A stretch of 64,000 nucleotides of DNA, taken from contig RFHQ01000003.1 in the NCBI GenBank assembly GCA_003695765.1, forward strand, positions 1 through 64,000, given 5' to 3'. Every line of letters begins with the position of its first letter. The first letter of the stretch is position 1. This document shows, one piece after another, positions 1 through 10,222 of this stretch. This DNA is from Gammaproteobacteria bacterium (GTDB lineage: Bacteria; Pseudomonadota; Gammaproteobacteria; Steroidobacterales; GCA-2729495). Both the position numbers and the translations under genes were made by a program. The notes beneath the pieces were generated by a model. The model was not told the origin of the DNA. It was given only the letters and a program-made list of their open reading frames with translations, and did not search any database.

Positions 1-1428
1 GATCACGAGGCCGGCGTCTGGTCGCTGGTGCAGGATCCTGCCGCGCTGGACCGCCTGGAACCCGACGCCGCGCGGCGCCTGCGGGAATTTGCGAGCCGGC
101 TCGGACCATGGCTGGGTCAGCGGGACCGGTTGAGCTTCCGCGATCGCGTCGAAGGCGCCTGGTTGCAGCTCGGGGGGCCGGCCGCGCTGGCGGCGCCCGG
201 CGAACTCGATATCGCCGAGCAGTTCTTCGCCTTCCTGGAGCAGCAGGAAAGCCAGCAGGCGGTGCTCGACCCGGTGGCTCTGACCACGGCGGCCGAGCAG
301 CAACCGGTGCACAGCGAAGCGGCCGGTGCACCGGTGCAGTTGATGACCATGCACAAGGCCAAGGGCCTGGAGTTCGATACCGTGATCCTGCCGGGGCTGG
401 GTTACCCGACCGCCGGCAGCCGCCGGCCGTTGCTGTTGTGGACCGAACTGGCCGGCACGGAGCCGCCGGAACTGGTGCTGGCGCCGCTCCCGGCCACCGG
501 CGATGACGCAGACCCGCTCTATGACCTGCTCTGGGCATTCGAGCGGCGGCGCGAGCGCTACGAGGCGGAACGGCTGTTGTACGTCGCGGCGACGAGAGCG
601 AAGCGGCGCCTGCATCTCTGCGCCGCGCTGAAGGCCGATGCCGACGGCCGCCCCGTTGCGCAGCCGGGCACGCTGCTGGCCTGCCTCTGGCCCCTGCTGG
701 CTACGGAGTTGTCCCTGCCACCCGACCTTGCGCTGCCGGCAGCCAACGATGGCCGGCCGTCACCGCAATGGCAGCAGCCGGCGTTGCGCCGCCTGCCGGC
801 CGACTGGACGTCCCCGGTCGCTCTGCGGGCACCGGGCGTGGCACCGGACGCAGGCGGACGCGTGGAGTACGAATGGGCCAGCCCCTGGGCGCGGCACGTG
901 GGCCTGGTCGTCCATCGCTGGCTGCAGGAGATCGCCCGCGACGGGGTCGAGCGCTTCGATGCCGAGCGGCTGGAGCGGCTTCGTCCGGCCTACGCGCAGA
1001 TGCTGGCGCGGCTCGGCACACCAGCGGAAGCGCTGCCGGCGTCGCTGGACCGGGTCTGTGCCGCGTTGTGCGCGACGATCGAAGACCCCCGCGGGCGCTG
1101 GCTCTTGTCGGCCGGGCACCCGGAGAGCGCCAGCGAGCTGGCGGTCAGCCTGCCGACGCCGGAGGGCTTCCAGCTGCTGCGCATCGACCGTTGCCTGGTC
1201 GACACCACCGGCACGCGCTGGATCGTCGATTTCAAGACCAGCGAGCACGAGGGCGCAGACCTCGCCGCCTTCCTCGCCTCCGAGGCCGAACGCTATGCGC
1301 CGCAACTGGCACGATATCGCGAAGCTCTGAATCGCCTGCGACCGATGCCGACCCGCACCGCGCTGTATTACCCGCTGCTCGGAGAATGGCTCGAATTGGA
1401 TCCGGTCGTCGGTGAGCCGGCCGACTAG
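1..1428 (+). CDS. UvrD/RecB/AddA-like ATP-dependent helicase-nuclease, C-terminal part (5' truncated by window edge)
   Basis: Frame open to the window start; UvrD-type motif VQLMTMHKAKGLEFDTVILPGL; C-terminal RecB-like nuclease motif WIVDFKTS...YAPQLARYREAL. Confidence 0.85.
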   Translation, partial: DHEAGVWSLVQDPAALDRLEPDAARRLREFASRLGPWLGQRDRLSFRDRVEGAWLQLGGPAALAAPGELDIAEQFFAFLEQQESQQAVLDPVALTTAAEQQPVHSEAAGAPVQLMTMHKAKGLEFDTVILPGLGYPTAGSRRPLLLWTELAGTEPPELVLAPLPATGDDADPLYDLLWAFERRRERYEAERLLYVAATRAKRRLHLCAALKADADGRPVAQPGTLLACLWPLLATELSLPPDLALPAANDGRPSPQWQQPALRRLPADWTSPVALRAPGVAPDAGGRVEYEWASPWARHVGLVVHRWLQEIARDGVERFDAERLERLRPAYAQMLARLGTPAEALPASLDRVCAALCATIEDPRGRWLLSAGHPESASELAVSLPTPEGFQLLRIDRCLVDTTGTRWIVDFKTSEHEGADLAAFLASEAERYAPQLARYREALNRLRPMPTRTALYYPLLGEWLELDPVVGEPAD

Positions 1429-2177
1429 AGCGAACCGCTGAACGAGAATTCGTGGCGACCGTCCCGGTCGGCCGGCCCGACCAGCGCCAGCCCCTGACGC
1501 AGACTGTCCGGCGCTTGCGCTCGCGCGCGCACGCGGCCGCTCAGCAGGTAACGGTTCGGCGCTTCGAGTTGCAGTTGCCCGCTGAGTTCCAGGTCGCCGC
1601 CGAAGTCGCGCAGTTCGGCGCTGAGCCGTTCGGCAGGCTCGGCTTGCGAGAAGCTGAGCCGGAAGTCGCCGTGCCCGGCGTCCCCGGCGCTGCCCGGCAG
1701 GCCCAGCGGCACGCCGGCGAGGCGCAGCTCACCGACCGCGGCCCGGGGCCAGCCGTCGATCAGCAACAGGTAGTCGAAGCGGAGGCTGGCATCGCCTTCG
1801 GCCACCGGCATGCCGACCCAGGGCCCGGCGAGCGCTAGCGGGACGGCGGCCTCGAGGTCGCGGAACGCAAGGCGGTCGCGACCGATCGCGACCCGGCCGC
1901 GCAGGAAGCCGCCGGGCAGGCCGGCCTCCAGCGCCAGCGCCAGGCGGCCCCGGAGCAGCGCCAGCGGCTGCAGCTCCCAGCGCAGATCCTGCAAGGCGAG
2001 CGGACCCCCACGCAAGGCCGCGGCCCGCCCGGCCCAGAGCCGGCCGGAGGGGTCGATCAGTTGCCAGCCGAGCGCTGCGCTGGCGCGGCCGAGCAGATCG
2101 GCCGGCGCCTGCCAGACCAGCCCCAGCAGGAAGGCGAGGCTGGCGGCCGCGACGAGCAATGTGGGTCGGCGCAACAC
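1425..2177 (-). CDS. gspN: Type II secretion system protein GspN
   Basis: 250 aa, N-terminal TM, position at end of gspG-M operon, GspN-like beta-rich sequence. Confidence 0.8.
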   Translation of the reverse strand: MLRRPTLLVAAASLAFLLGLVWQAPADLLGRASAALGWQLIDPSGRLWAGRAAALRGGPLALQDLRWELQPLALLRGRLALALEAGLPGGFLRGRVAIGRDRLAFRDLEAAVPLALAGPWVGMPVAEGDASLRFDYLLLIDGWPRAAVGELRLAGVPLGLPGSAGDAGHGDFRLSFSQAEPAERLSAELRDFGGDLELSGQLQLEAPNRYLLSGRVRARAQAPDSLRQGLALVGPADRDGRHEFSFSGSL

Positions 2178-2669
2178 TCAGGCGCCGCCGCGGGTGAGCA
2201 CCAGGTTGCAGATCACCCGGCCGGCCTCGGGCGTGCGGTCGATGTTTGCTGAAAGCACGCTGAGCCCGTAGCGCGTCTGCAGTTCGAGCAGCCATTCGAC
2301 GACCGCGTCGAACGGCGCCCGTTCCAGCCGCAGCCGGATCTGGCGATCGCCGTCGGGCTGGTTGCGCACCAGGAATTCGGCCAGACCCCGGCTGCGCAGG
2401 CTCCGATCGACCAGCAGGACCAGCGACTGCTGATTGGCGGGCGCGGTGCTGCTGCCGCGCTGCGGGCCGAGCCGGGCGGCGAGCGCGTCGAGTTCCGCGA
2501 GCAGGGCCTCGCGTTCGGCGACCAGTGCGTCGCTGCGTTCGGCGCGCTCCTGCAGCGGGCGGACGATGCCGATGACGACGCTGGCCAGCAGCAGCAGTGC
2601 GCCCGCGGCCGCGACCAGCCAGCGTTCCCTTGGGGCCAGCGCCATGAACCAGTCTCGCAAGGCCTGCAT
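2178..2669 (-). CDS. gspM: Type II secretion system protein GspM
   Basis: 163 aa, single N-terminal TM, between gspL and gspN. Confidence 0.85.
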   Translation of the reverse strand: MQALRDWFMALAPRERWLVAAAGALLLLASVVIGIVRPLQERAERSDALVAEREALLAELDALAARLGPQRGSSTAPANQQSLVLLVDRSLRSRGLAEFLVRNQPDGDRQIRLRLERAPFDAVVEWLLELQTRYGLSVLSANIDRTPEAGRVICNLVLTRGGA

Positions 2670-2672
2670 CGT

Positions 2673-3935
2673 TCAGGCTTCCGCGGCCTGCAAGCGCAGG
2701 CGGCCCAGAATTTCCTCACCGTCGGCATTGGCCGACTGAATCTCCGCCGTCAGGCCCGCGCTCGCATCGATCGATTTCTCGATCTTGTCCAGGGTCTCGA
2801 CATCCGGCACGCGGAGCCGCAGTTCCATGACGCCACTGCGGTAGTCCAGCCCATCGACGCGAACTTGCGCGCCGCTGGACTGCACGGCCTCGGCCAGGCT
2901 CGCGAGCGCCTGCAGAAACAGGCCCGGCTGGTCCTCGCGGCCGCTGGCCCCGAGCGCACGCAGCCGGCTCTGCAGTTCCGCCCGGGTCCCGCGCACCTGG
3001 CGCGCGTCCGGAAAGGTGTAGCGGAAGGCCTGCTCGATCGCGGCCTGCAACTGCGCCGCCCGCGCTTCCTTGCGCCGCACTTCGAGCGCGGTGCTCATTG
3101 TCGCTGTGACGGCCAGCGCCAGCAGCAGGCCGGCGGCCAGTCGCCACGCGGGCCAGTAGCGGCCGAGTTCCGACCGGCGCGCGTAAACGCCCTGCAGCAG
3201 ATTGACGCCGCCGTTGACGACGACGTTGGCCGCGAGCCGCGGCAAGGGTCCATCCGGCAGGCGCTTGATCTCGAGGCTGGCGAGCCGCGGGCGCAGCGAC
3301 TGCAGCGTTTCCGGCACCGTGTCCGCCAGCTCGCCGGCGAGGTAGGCGAGCAGATGCGGCGGACTCGCGTCCTGCAGGGCGGCGAGCCAGAGTTGCAGCA
3401 AGGGCTCGAGGTTGTCCGGGTCGCCGACACTGAGCTGGCCGTCACCATCGCGGAGTATCAGTTGCTGCGGCTCGAGCAGCAGCACGGCCGTGCCCGGGAG
3501 CGCGTCCAGCCCGTCGCTCTCGGCGTACATTGCCTGTGCTTCGAGGCCCGCGCCCCGCAATGCCGCCAGCCAGTCCTGCAGGCGCTCGTGGCGGACGACG
3601 GCGGCAGCGACCGTGCCCGGCGATGGCCCCCGGCCGGCAGCGAAATGCAGTTGCTCGACGTCCTCGGCGAGCTGCTCTTCGAGCGCGTAGGGCAGGGCCT
3701 GGCGAATGCGCGCCTGGCTGCGCAATGGCAGACTGACGGCCGTTCGCAGCACTGCGCGCGCCGGTGCGAGTGCGATCACGCGGCGTCCGGCCGCTGCCGG
3801 AGCGGCGTCCTCGAGCGCACCAAGGACCGGTGCTTGCAGTATTGCGCCACTGTCGTCCAGCACCGCCCAGGCGGCCTCCGGGCGACCGTCGTCGGGCAGG
3901 CGAATGACGAGATACTCGGCCATGCGAAGCCTCAA
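2673..3935 (-). CDS. gspL: Type II secretion system protein GspL (start may be internal ATG at 3923)
   Basis: 420 aa; MAEYLVIRLPDDG.. actin-like cytoplasmic domain, central TM; operon context. Confidence 0.88.
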   Translation of the reverse strand: MRLRMAEYLVIRLPDDGRPEAAWAVLDDSGAILQAPVLGALEDAAPAAAGRRVIALAPARAVLRTAVSLPLRSQARIRQALPYALEEQLAEDVEQLHFAAGRGPSPGTVAAAVVRHERLQDWLAALRGAGLEAQAMYAESDGLDALPGTAVLLLEPQQLILRDGDGQLSVGDPDNLEPLLQLWLAALQDASPPHLLAYLAGELADTVPETLQSLRPRLASLEIKRLPDGPLPRLAANVVVNGGVNLLQGVYARRSELGRYWPAWRLAAGLLLALAVTATMSTALEVRRKEARAAQLQAAIEQAFRYTFPDARQVRGTRAELQSRLRALGASGREDQPGLFLQALASLAEAVQSSGAQVRVDGLDYRSGVMELRLRVPDVETLDKIEKSIDASAGLTAEIQSANADGEEILGRLRLQAAEA

Positions 3936-4912
3936 TCGGTGTCGAAGGCGCGCAGCCTGGGGATCACGCCTTGGCTGCTGCGTTCCAGCAGACTGTACAT
4001 AGCGAGCCGGGTAGTGCCAATAGACACGGTCACGCTCAGGCCATAGTAACTGCTGCCGACATCGAGGAACTCGGCCGGGTTGGCATCGTCGGGAAAATAC
4101 TGGGCCGCACCCTCCCAGAAATCGCTGCTGATGTCTGCATAGGGCTGCGATTTCCGGTTCGCGATCCAGTCCTCGACCACGGTGTCGCTGATGTCCGGCG
4201 ACAGGGATCGGAGAACCTCCGGCAGTGCCGTGTTCACGTTGATGCGCCGCGCCCGCGCACTTTCGCCGCCGTCCGGCGGCAGTGCGCTGAGCAGGGGACG
4301 CAGCGCCGCAAAGAACTCGGGCGTGACACCGTCGACCGCCAGCAGTTCGGTCGGCGTCGTGAACCAGTAGTTGGCCGCGCGGTATGGCGGCTGGCGGTTG
4401 GTGTAGACGTCGTCCTCTGCGCCGCCGAGTTCCGGGAGCTGGTCGGCATCCATCCAGTCCAGGACGGCGTCGACGACATTGTCCGGGTTGGCGCCGTCAC
4501 CGGGTACGGTGTTCGCGACCGCGCGCAGCAGTCGCCGGAAACGCTCGATCGCCTGTTCATCGCGGCTGCCATCCTGGCGCAGCAGGCTGTTCAGGTTGAA
4601 GCGGCCCTGCAGATCCTCGATCCGGCCGCTAACGCTGCCGCCTTCGAAGGGAAAGGCATATTCCTCGGCCCATTGTTCGTCGAGGCTGTCGACCTCGGGA
4701 CTGTCCTCCAGATCCTGCTCCAGCAGTTCTGCGGCCAGCGCCTCGGCGCCGAGCGCGATCTCGCGCGCCTGGTCGCGGCTCAGCAGGCGCTCGGTGCGGC
4801 GCAGTTCGAGGTTCAGGTCCCAGAGCAATTCGACCGCGAGGATCCCGGCCAGCGCGACGACCAGCATGGCCGTCAGCAGTGCGATGCCCCGCTGGCGGCT
4901 GCCCCGTGTCAT
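3932..4912 (-). CDS. gspK: Type II secretion minor pseudopilin GspK
   Basis: Start MTRGSRQRGIALLTAMLVVALAGILAVELLWDL is typical of GspK; the longer ORF to 5038 is an upstream extension. Confidence 0.9.
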   Translation of the reverse strand: MTRGSRQRGIALLTAMLVVALAGILAVELLWDLNLELRRTERLLSRDQAREIALGAEALAAELLEQDLEDSPEVDSLDEQWAEEYAFPFEGGSVSGRIEDLQGRFNLNSLLRQDGSRDEQAIERFRRLLRAVANTVPGDGANPDNVVDAVLDWMDADQLPELGGAEDDVYTNRQPPYRAANYWFTTPTELLAVDGVTPEFFAALRPLLSALPPDGGESARARRINVNTALPEVLRSLSPDISDTVVEDWIANRKSQPYADISSDFWEGAAQYFPDDANPAEFLDVGSSYYGLSVTVSIGTTRLAMYSLLERSSQGVIPRLRAFDTD

Positions 4913-5538
4913 GGCAGCATCTCCACCAGCCGCTGGATCTCGCCCCAGCCGTCCAGTTCCAGCGTCAGCCGCGCGGCCCGCGGCCGCGGAATCGCCGGGT
5001 CGTTCAGCGCGCTCAGCGGCGGCCATTGCTCTCGCCACTGTCCGTCCGCGTCGAGGAACTCGACCTGGACCGCATCGACGCCATCGAGCAGAACCTGGCT
5101 GATCGGCTCCATGCCCAGCGGGTGATCCAGCACCGGCCAGTATTCGCGGATCAGCTGTCTTTCGGCCAGGCGGTACTGCACCCGTTGCAGGCTGCCTCGC
5201 GGGAGTTGCGCCGGATTGCGCCAGCCGCCACGCGTCAGCCGCAGCAGGTAGTCGTCGCGGCCGTCGGCCAGCAGGGCCGCCTCGCGATCCTGTCCCAGCT
5301 CGTCGCGCACGGGGCGCGGGTAGAGCTGACCGAGGTCGCGTTCGAGGCTGTCGAAGGCCCGTTGCAGGCGTGCGAGGTCATCGAGGTTGCTGCGGGTCAG
5401 GGACTGCTGCGTGGCGACTGCATTCAGACCACCGAGCGCCAGCACGCTGATGATCGCGAAGATCGCCATGGCCACGAGCAGCTCGAGCAGCGTGAACCCG
5501 CGGCTGCCGTGGCGGCTGCTCGCCGGCTGCGATCTCAT
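4909..5538 (-). CDS. gspJ: Type II secretion minor pseudopilin GspJ
   Basis: Prepilin motif RGFTLLELLVAMAIFAIISVLALGGLNAV. Confidence 0.9.
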   Translation of the reverse strand: MRSQPASSRHGSRGFTLLELLVAMAIFAIISVLALGGLNAVATQQSLTRSNLDDLARLQRAFDSLERDLGQLYPRPVRDELGQDREAALLADGRDDYLLRLTRGGWRNPAQLPRGSLQRVQYRLAERQLIREYWPVLDHPLGMEPISQVLLDGVDAVQVEFLDADGQWREQWPPLSALNDPAIPRPRAARLTLELDGWGEIQRLVEMLP

Positions 5539-5981
5539 CGCTGCAGGCCGGCCTCGGCCGGCGCCCCGAACCAGCCGCTGGCGCCGGCGGGGTCGGCCTG
5601 CCTCCGGGCCAGGAAGCCGGCGACCTCGGCCAGCGTCCGCCCCGGTGCCTCGGCCTGCGCCACGCTGACGTCGACCCGGCGGAAATCCGGCACACCGACA
5701 TCCGAGAACTTCAATTCGTAGCGCCAGCGCTGGCCGGCGAAGTCGATTTCGTCACGCCGCGTGCCCACGTCCGGAAACTCCCCCGTGACCCGCAGTTCCG
5801 TCAGCCGGTCGAGCGCGATCCACGTGGCCAGGGTCTTGTCGCGCAGCGTCGCGGTCGCGAGCAACGACTGGTTCATCTGCCCGAAGACCGCGATCAGTCC
5901 GAGACCGATGATGACCATCGCGACCAGCACTTCGAGCAGCGTGAAGCCCGCCTGTCGCCTGGCCGCGCGTTCAGGCCTCAT
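5535..5981 (-). CDS. gspI: Type II secretion minor pseudopilin GspI
   Basis: Internal start MRPERAARRQAGFTLLEVLVAMVIIGLGLIAV; operon position; overlaps gspH by a few nt. Confidence 0.88.
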   Translation of the reverse strand: MRPERAARRQAGFTLLEVLVAMVIIGLGLIAVFGQMNQSLLATATLRDKTLATWIALDRLTELRVTGEFPDVGTRRDEIDFAGQRWRYELKFSDVGVPDFRRVDVSVAQAEAPGRTLAEVAGFLARRQADPAGASGWFGAPAEAGLQR

Positions 5982-6636
5982 CGCCGATCTCCAGGCTGCC
6001 ATCCGGCTTGCCGCTGAGAACCAGCCCCCGGTCCGCGAAGCGCCGGCGCAGGCGCAGGCGGAACTCGGGCATGCGTTCGCCACTGGAAAACAGGAAGATC
6101 TGCGGCCGCGGTCCCGCGGCTGCGTCGGACGCGCTGCCGGCTTCGGGCGGCAGGGCACGTTCGCGGGCGGCGCGCTGGTCCGGATCTTCGAGCACGACCC
6201 GGCGACCTTCCAGCTCCAGCTCGACGCTCGTGTCGGCCGGCCAGTCGCGCCGCCGGAACAGGCGCTCGCCCGACAGCGGCGTCCAGTCCTGCACCGCGTC
6301 GTCCAGCACCAGGAACTCGTAGCCGGCGCGATCGAACCGGACGCCGAGTTCGCGCCCCTGCAGCAGCGCGTCCTCGCTGGCGGCATCCAGCAGCGCCGCG
6401 AGACGCCGCAGCGCCGTTTCGAGCTCCCGGTCACTGCCGACCAGACCCACCGACAGCGTGAACATGGACGCGAGAATGCCGATGATCACGACGACGACCA
6501 GCAGTTCGAGCAGCGAGAAGCCGGCCGCGTCCGCGCGCGGGCGATGCGGCCGGCGAACGGCCGGCGGCAAGACGGGCTCAGTCCAGATCCCAGTTGCCGA
6601 TATCTGCGTCCAGACCTTCACCGCCCTGCTGGCCAT
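5971..6636 (-). CDS. gspH: Type II secretion minor pseudopilin GspH (start uncertain)
   Basis: Prepilin motif AGFSLLELLVVVVIIGILASMFTLSVGL; between gspG and gspI. Confidence 0.85.
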   Translation of the reverse strand: MASRAVKVWTQISATGIWTEPVLPPAVRRPHRPRADAAGFSLLELLVVVVIIGILASMFTLSVGLVGSDRELETALRRLAALLDAASEDALLQGRELGVRFDRAGYEFLVLDDAVQDWTPLSGERLFRRRDWPADTSVELELEGRRVVLEDPDQRAARERALPPEAGSASDAAAGPRPQIFLFSSGERMPEFRLRLRRRFADRGLVLSGKPDGSLEIGDEA

Positions 6637-7024
6637 CCCGGCCCAGGGTAAAAATGTCGAATTCGCCGTGGTTGCCGGGACTCAGATACTGGTACGGGCG
6701 GTCCCACGGGTCCACCGGCAGGCGGTCGAGATAACCGCCGTCGGGCCAGCGCGCGTCGGGATCGCTCGGTGGCGTGACCAGCGCCTCCAGGCCTTCGTCG
6801 GTCGTCGGATAGCGGAAATTGTCCAGCCGGTAGAGTTTCAGCGCACTCTCGAGCGCCCGAAGGTCCTGCTTGACCTTGGTCAGCTGCGCCTCGTCGATGC
6901 GACTGATCACGTTCGGCGCGATCAACGCGGCCAGGATCCCGAGGATCACGACCACGACCATGATTTCGATCAATGTGAAACCCGCGTGGCGCGATGCGGG
7001 CTGCGCTGGCATCCTGTGATTCAT
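6578..7024 (-). CDS. gspG: Type II secretion major pseudopilin GspG
   Basis: MNHRMPAQPASRHAGFTLIEIMVVVVILGILAALIAPNV...YRLDNFRYPTTDEGLEAL: canonical GspG; 5' portion of the 656-aa ORF is read-through. Confidence 0.95.
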   Translation of the reverse strand: MNHRMPAQPASRHAGFTLIEIMVVVVILGILAALIAPNVISRIDEAQLTKVKQDLRALESALKLYRLDNFRYPTTDEGLEALVTPPSDPDARWPDGGYLDRLPVDPWDRPYQYLSPGNHGEFDIFTLGRDGQQGGEGLDADIGNWDLD

Positions 7025-7115
7025 GCAATCGTCCCGTGTGCAATTCCTGTGCAAGGCGGCTTCCTGCCGCCACCGGTCACCCGCGCCGCGAGGCCGCTGA
7101 ATTGTAGCAAAGCGC

Positions 7116-7739
7116 ATGCAAGGCGGTAGCGGCACAGCGGAAAACCGTGAACTCCGGCCCGGCGGGCTGGCCATCGGCATCGGCCTGCTGAGCCTGCTGC
7201 TGGTGCTGCTGCAGGCGCTGCCCGAGGACTGGCGGGCCCTGTTGCAGTACCAGCGCGCCGCGGTCGATGCCGGCCAGTGGTGGCGGTTGCTGACGGCCAA
7301 CCTGGTCCACCTCGGCTGGCGCCATCTCGCGCTGAACGGCGCCGCGCTGGTGATGATCCTGTGGCTGTTCGGCCCGGACCGCGGCGCACTGCGCTGGACT
7401 CTCGCGCTGGCGCTCAGCGGCCTGGCCAGCAGCCTCGGCGTGCACCTGTCGGAGCCGCAGGTGCACTGGATGGTCGGCCTGTCGGGGGCGCTGCACGGCC
7501 TGTTCCTGGTGGCTGCGGCCGGCTGGCTGCGCAGCGGCGACCGCGTTGCCTGGCTGCTGCTCGGCGGATTGCTGCTGAAGCTGGGCTGGGAACAGCTGGG
7601 CGGGCCGCTGCCGCTGACCGCGTCCGTGGTCGGGGGGCCGGTGATCACGACGGCGCATCTCTGGGGCAGCGTCGGAGGGCTGGTGTTCGCGGCCATCGAA
7701 TGGCGCTGGCCGCCGCGCAGCGGCGCGGCCGGGCTATAA
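7116..7739 (+). CDS. Rhomboid-family intramembrane serine protease, rhombosortase-like
   Basis: WWRLLTANLVHLGWRHLALNGAALVMILWLFGP, GLSGALHGLF (GxSG Ser), TTAHLWGSVGGL (catalytic His); multiple TMs. Confidence 0.8.
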   Translation: MQGGSGTAENRELRPGGLAIGIGLLSLLLVLLQALPEDWRALLQYQRAAVDAGQWWRLLTANLVHLGWRHLALNGAALVMILWLFGPDRGALRWTLALALSGLASSLGVHLSEPQVHWMVGLSGALHGLFLVAAAGWLRSGDRVAWLLLGGLLLKLGWEQLGGPLPLTASVVGGPVITTAHLWGSVGGLVFAAIEWRWPPRSGAAGL

Positions 7740-7768
7740 TCGCCGCCCGGCGGGCAGCCTTGCGGACC

Positions 7769-8533
7769 ATGAGCCAGATCAGCGAGATGTTTTCCCTCGA
7801 TGGAGAGGTTGCCCTCGTGAGCGGCGCCTCGCGCGGCATCGGCGCGGCGATCGCGGACACCCTCGCGGCCGCGGGCGCGACCGTGATCGGCACGGCCACC
7901 AGCGAGGCAGGAGCCCGAGCGATCGGCGAACGCCTGGCCGCCGCCGGTGCCAGCGGACGCGGCGCCGTGCTCGATGTCGGCGATCAGGAATCGATCCGGG
8001 CGCTGGCCGACGACGTCGCCGGCCGCGAAGGCGCGGTCACACTGCTGATCAACAACGCCGGCATCACGCGGGACAACCTGCTGATGCGGATGAAGGACGC
8101 GGAGTGGGAAGACATCATCCGCACGAATCTGTCGTCCGCGTTCTACATGTCGCGAGCCTTCCTGCGTGGCATGCTGAAGGCGAGACACGGCCGGATCGTG
8201 AATATTGCCTCCGTGGTCGGCGCCATGGGCAATGCCGGACAGGCGAATTACGCTGCGGCCAAGGCCGGGCTGGTCGGTTTCAGCAAATCGCTGGCGCGGG
8301 AGATTGGTGGCCGTGGCATCACGGTCAATGTGGTCGCGCCCGGCTTCATCGAAACCGAGATGACCGCGCAGCTGGCCGCTGCGCAGCGCGACGCGCTGGT
8401 TGCACAGATCCCATTGCAGCGGCTCGGCAAGGTCGATGACGTGGCCGCCTGCGTGCTCTACCTCTGCAGTCGCGCCGGCGCCTACCTGACCGGCGAAACG
8501 GTGCATGTCAATGGCGGCATGCTGATGGTCTGA
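7769..8533 (+). CDS. fabG: 3-oxoacyl-[ACP] reductase
   Basis: SDR: VSGASRGIGAAIA, NNAGITRDNLLMRM, YAAAKAGLVGFSKSLAREI; upstream of acpP. Confidence 0.95.
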   Translation: MSQISEMFSLDGEVALVSGASRGIGAAIADTLAAAGATVIGTATSEAGARAIGERLAAAGASGRGAVLDVGDQESIRALADDVAGREGAVTLLINNAGITRDNLLMRMKDAEWEDIIRTNLSSAFYMSRAFLRGMLKARHGRIVNIASVVGAMGNAGQANYAAAKAGLVGFSKSLAREIGGRGITVNVVAPGFIETEMTAQLAAAQRDALVAQIPLQRLGKVDDVAACVLYLCSRAGAYLTGETVHVNGGMLMV

Positions 8534-8682
8534 GAAGCACTCCGGCAAGACGCAAGCCGTTGTCCTGCAAGGCCTTGCGCCTGTATGGATTGCCCCGGGC
8601 AGTTCACTTAAAATACCGCCCCGACTGACTGCCCGATCTGGTCCGCCTTCAAAACGCTTTCTGTCGAGAGGAACAAGCCCAC

Positions 8683-8925
8683 ATGAGCAGTATTGAGGAA
8701 CAGGTTAAGAACATCGTGGCTGAACAGCTCGGTGTGAAAGAGGAGGAGGTCACGAACGAGGCTTCCTTCGTAGACGACCTCGGGGCGGACTCGTTGGATA
8801 CCGTGGAGCTCGTCATGGCGCTCGAAGAAGAATTCGAGACCGAGATTCCCGACGAGGAGGCGGAGAAGATCACCACGGTGCAGCAGGCCATCGACTATAT
8901 CAAGTCGCGGGTCCAGGCATCCTGA
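8683..8925 (+). CDS. acpP: Acyl carrier protein
   Basis: 80 aa; phosphopantetheine site [21 protein letters not shown]. Confidence 0.98.
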   Translation: MSSIEEQVKNIVAEQLGVKEEEVTNEASFVDDLGADSLDTVELVMALEEEFETEIPDEEAEKITTVQQAIDYIKSRVQAS

Positions 8926-8980
8926 AGGCCCGCCACGGCGCAGGGCGGCAGCCGATGCCGCCAGGATCAGGCAACTTCCG

Positions 8981-10222
8981 ATGAACCGGCGACGGGTGGC
9001 CGTGACCGGACTGGGGGTCGTCTCCCCGGTCGGCAACGATGTCGAGACCGCATGGCAGAACGTGCTGGCCGGCCGCAGTGGCATCGGCCCGATCACCCAT
9101 TTCGACGTCAGCGAGTTCTCAACGCGCTTCGGCGGCTGTGTCAGAGATTTCGATCCGTCGCCGTATCTGCCGCCGAAGGAACAGCGCAAGATCGATCCCT
9201 TCATGCACTACGGGATCGCCGCGGCGCACCAGGCGGTAGAGCAGGCCGGCCTGGCCGATTCGGCCTACGCGCCCGAGCGCATCGGCGTCGCGATCGGCTC
9301 GGGCATCGGCGGCATCGGCACGATCGAAGCGAACTACGAGAAATACCGGCAGGCCTCGTCGCCACGCAAGATCTCGCCGTTCTTCGTCCCCGGCAGCATC
9401 ATCAACATGATCTCCGGCCACGTATCGATTCGGTTCGGCTTCAAGGGTCCGAATCTGGCGCTGGTCACGGCCTGCACGACGGCGACCCATTCGATCGGCA
9501 TCGCGGCGCGCTGCATCGCCTGCGGCGATGCCGATGCGATGGTCGCAGGCGGTGCCGAATTCCCGATGACCGTGCTCGGCCTCGGTGGCTTCTGCGCCGC
9601 GCGGGCCCTGTCGACCCGGAACGATGCGCCGGAGGCCGCGAGCCGGCCATGGGACCGCGACCGGGATGGCTTCGTGCTCAGTGAGGGCGCTGCCTGCCTG
9701 GTGCTGGAAGCGCTGGAATCGGCGCAGGCGCGCGGGGCGCCGGTGCTCGCCGAACTCGGCGGTTTCGGCATGAGCGGCGACGCACATCACATCACGGCGC
9801 CGCCCGAAGACGGCGAAGGCGCCGCGCTGTGCATGCAGGCGGCGATCGGCGATGCCGGGCTCGACGCCGGCGACGTCGGCTATGTGAATGCCCACGGCAC
9901 CTCGACCCAGCTCGGAGACATCGCCGAGACGCGCGCGATCAAGCGAGTCTTCGGCGCGGCCGCGCAGGACCTGCTGGTCAGTTCGACCAAGTCCACGACC
10001 GGGCACCTGCTCGGGGCGGCCGGCGGTATCGAGGCGGTCTTCAGCGTGCTGGCCCTGCGCGATCAGCGCGTGCCGCCGACGATCAATCTCGACCATCCCG
10101 ACCCGGAGTGCGACCTCGACTACGTGCCCAGGCGCGCGCGCGAGGCCAGACTCGAGGCCGTGCTGTCGAACTCTTTCGGCTTCGGCGGGACCAACGGCAG
10201 CCTGCTGTTCCGCCGCGTCTGA
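8981..10222 (+). CDS. fabF: 3-oxoacyl-[ACP] synthase II
   Basis: [59 protein letters not shown]. Confidence 0.96.
   Translation: MNRRRVAVTGLGVVSPVGNDVETAWQNVLAGRSGIGPITHFDVSEFSTRFGGCVRDFDPSPYLPPKEQRKIDPFMHYGIAAAHQAVEQAGLADSAYAPERIGVAIGSGIGGIGTIEANYEKYRQASSPRKISPFFVPGSIINMISGHVSIRFGFKGPNLALVTACTTATHSIGIAARCIACGDADAMVAGGAEFPMTVLGLGGFCAARALSTRNDAPEAASRPWDRDRDGFVLSEGAACLVLEALESAQARGAPVLAELGGFGMSGDAHHITAPPEDGEGAALCMQAAIGDAGLDAGDVGYVNAHGTSTQLGDIAETRAIKRVFGAAAQDLLVSSTKSTTGHLLGAAGGIEAVFSVLALRDQRVPPTINLDHPDPECDLDYVPRRAREARLEAVLSNSFGFGGTNGSLLFRRV

Noticed and set aside
6578-8548. 656-aa minus ORF spanning gspG and antisense of fabG/rhomboid
   Set aside because: Only the C-terminal ~148 aa (gspG from 7024) is protein-like; the rest is antisense to fabG and the rhomboid gene and is a high-GC shadow ORF.
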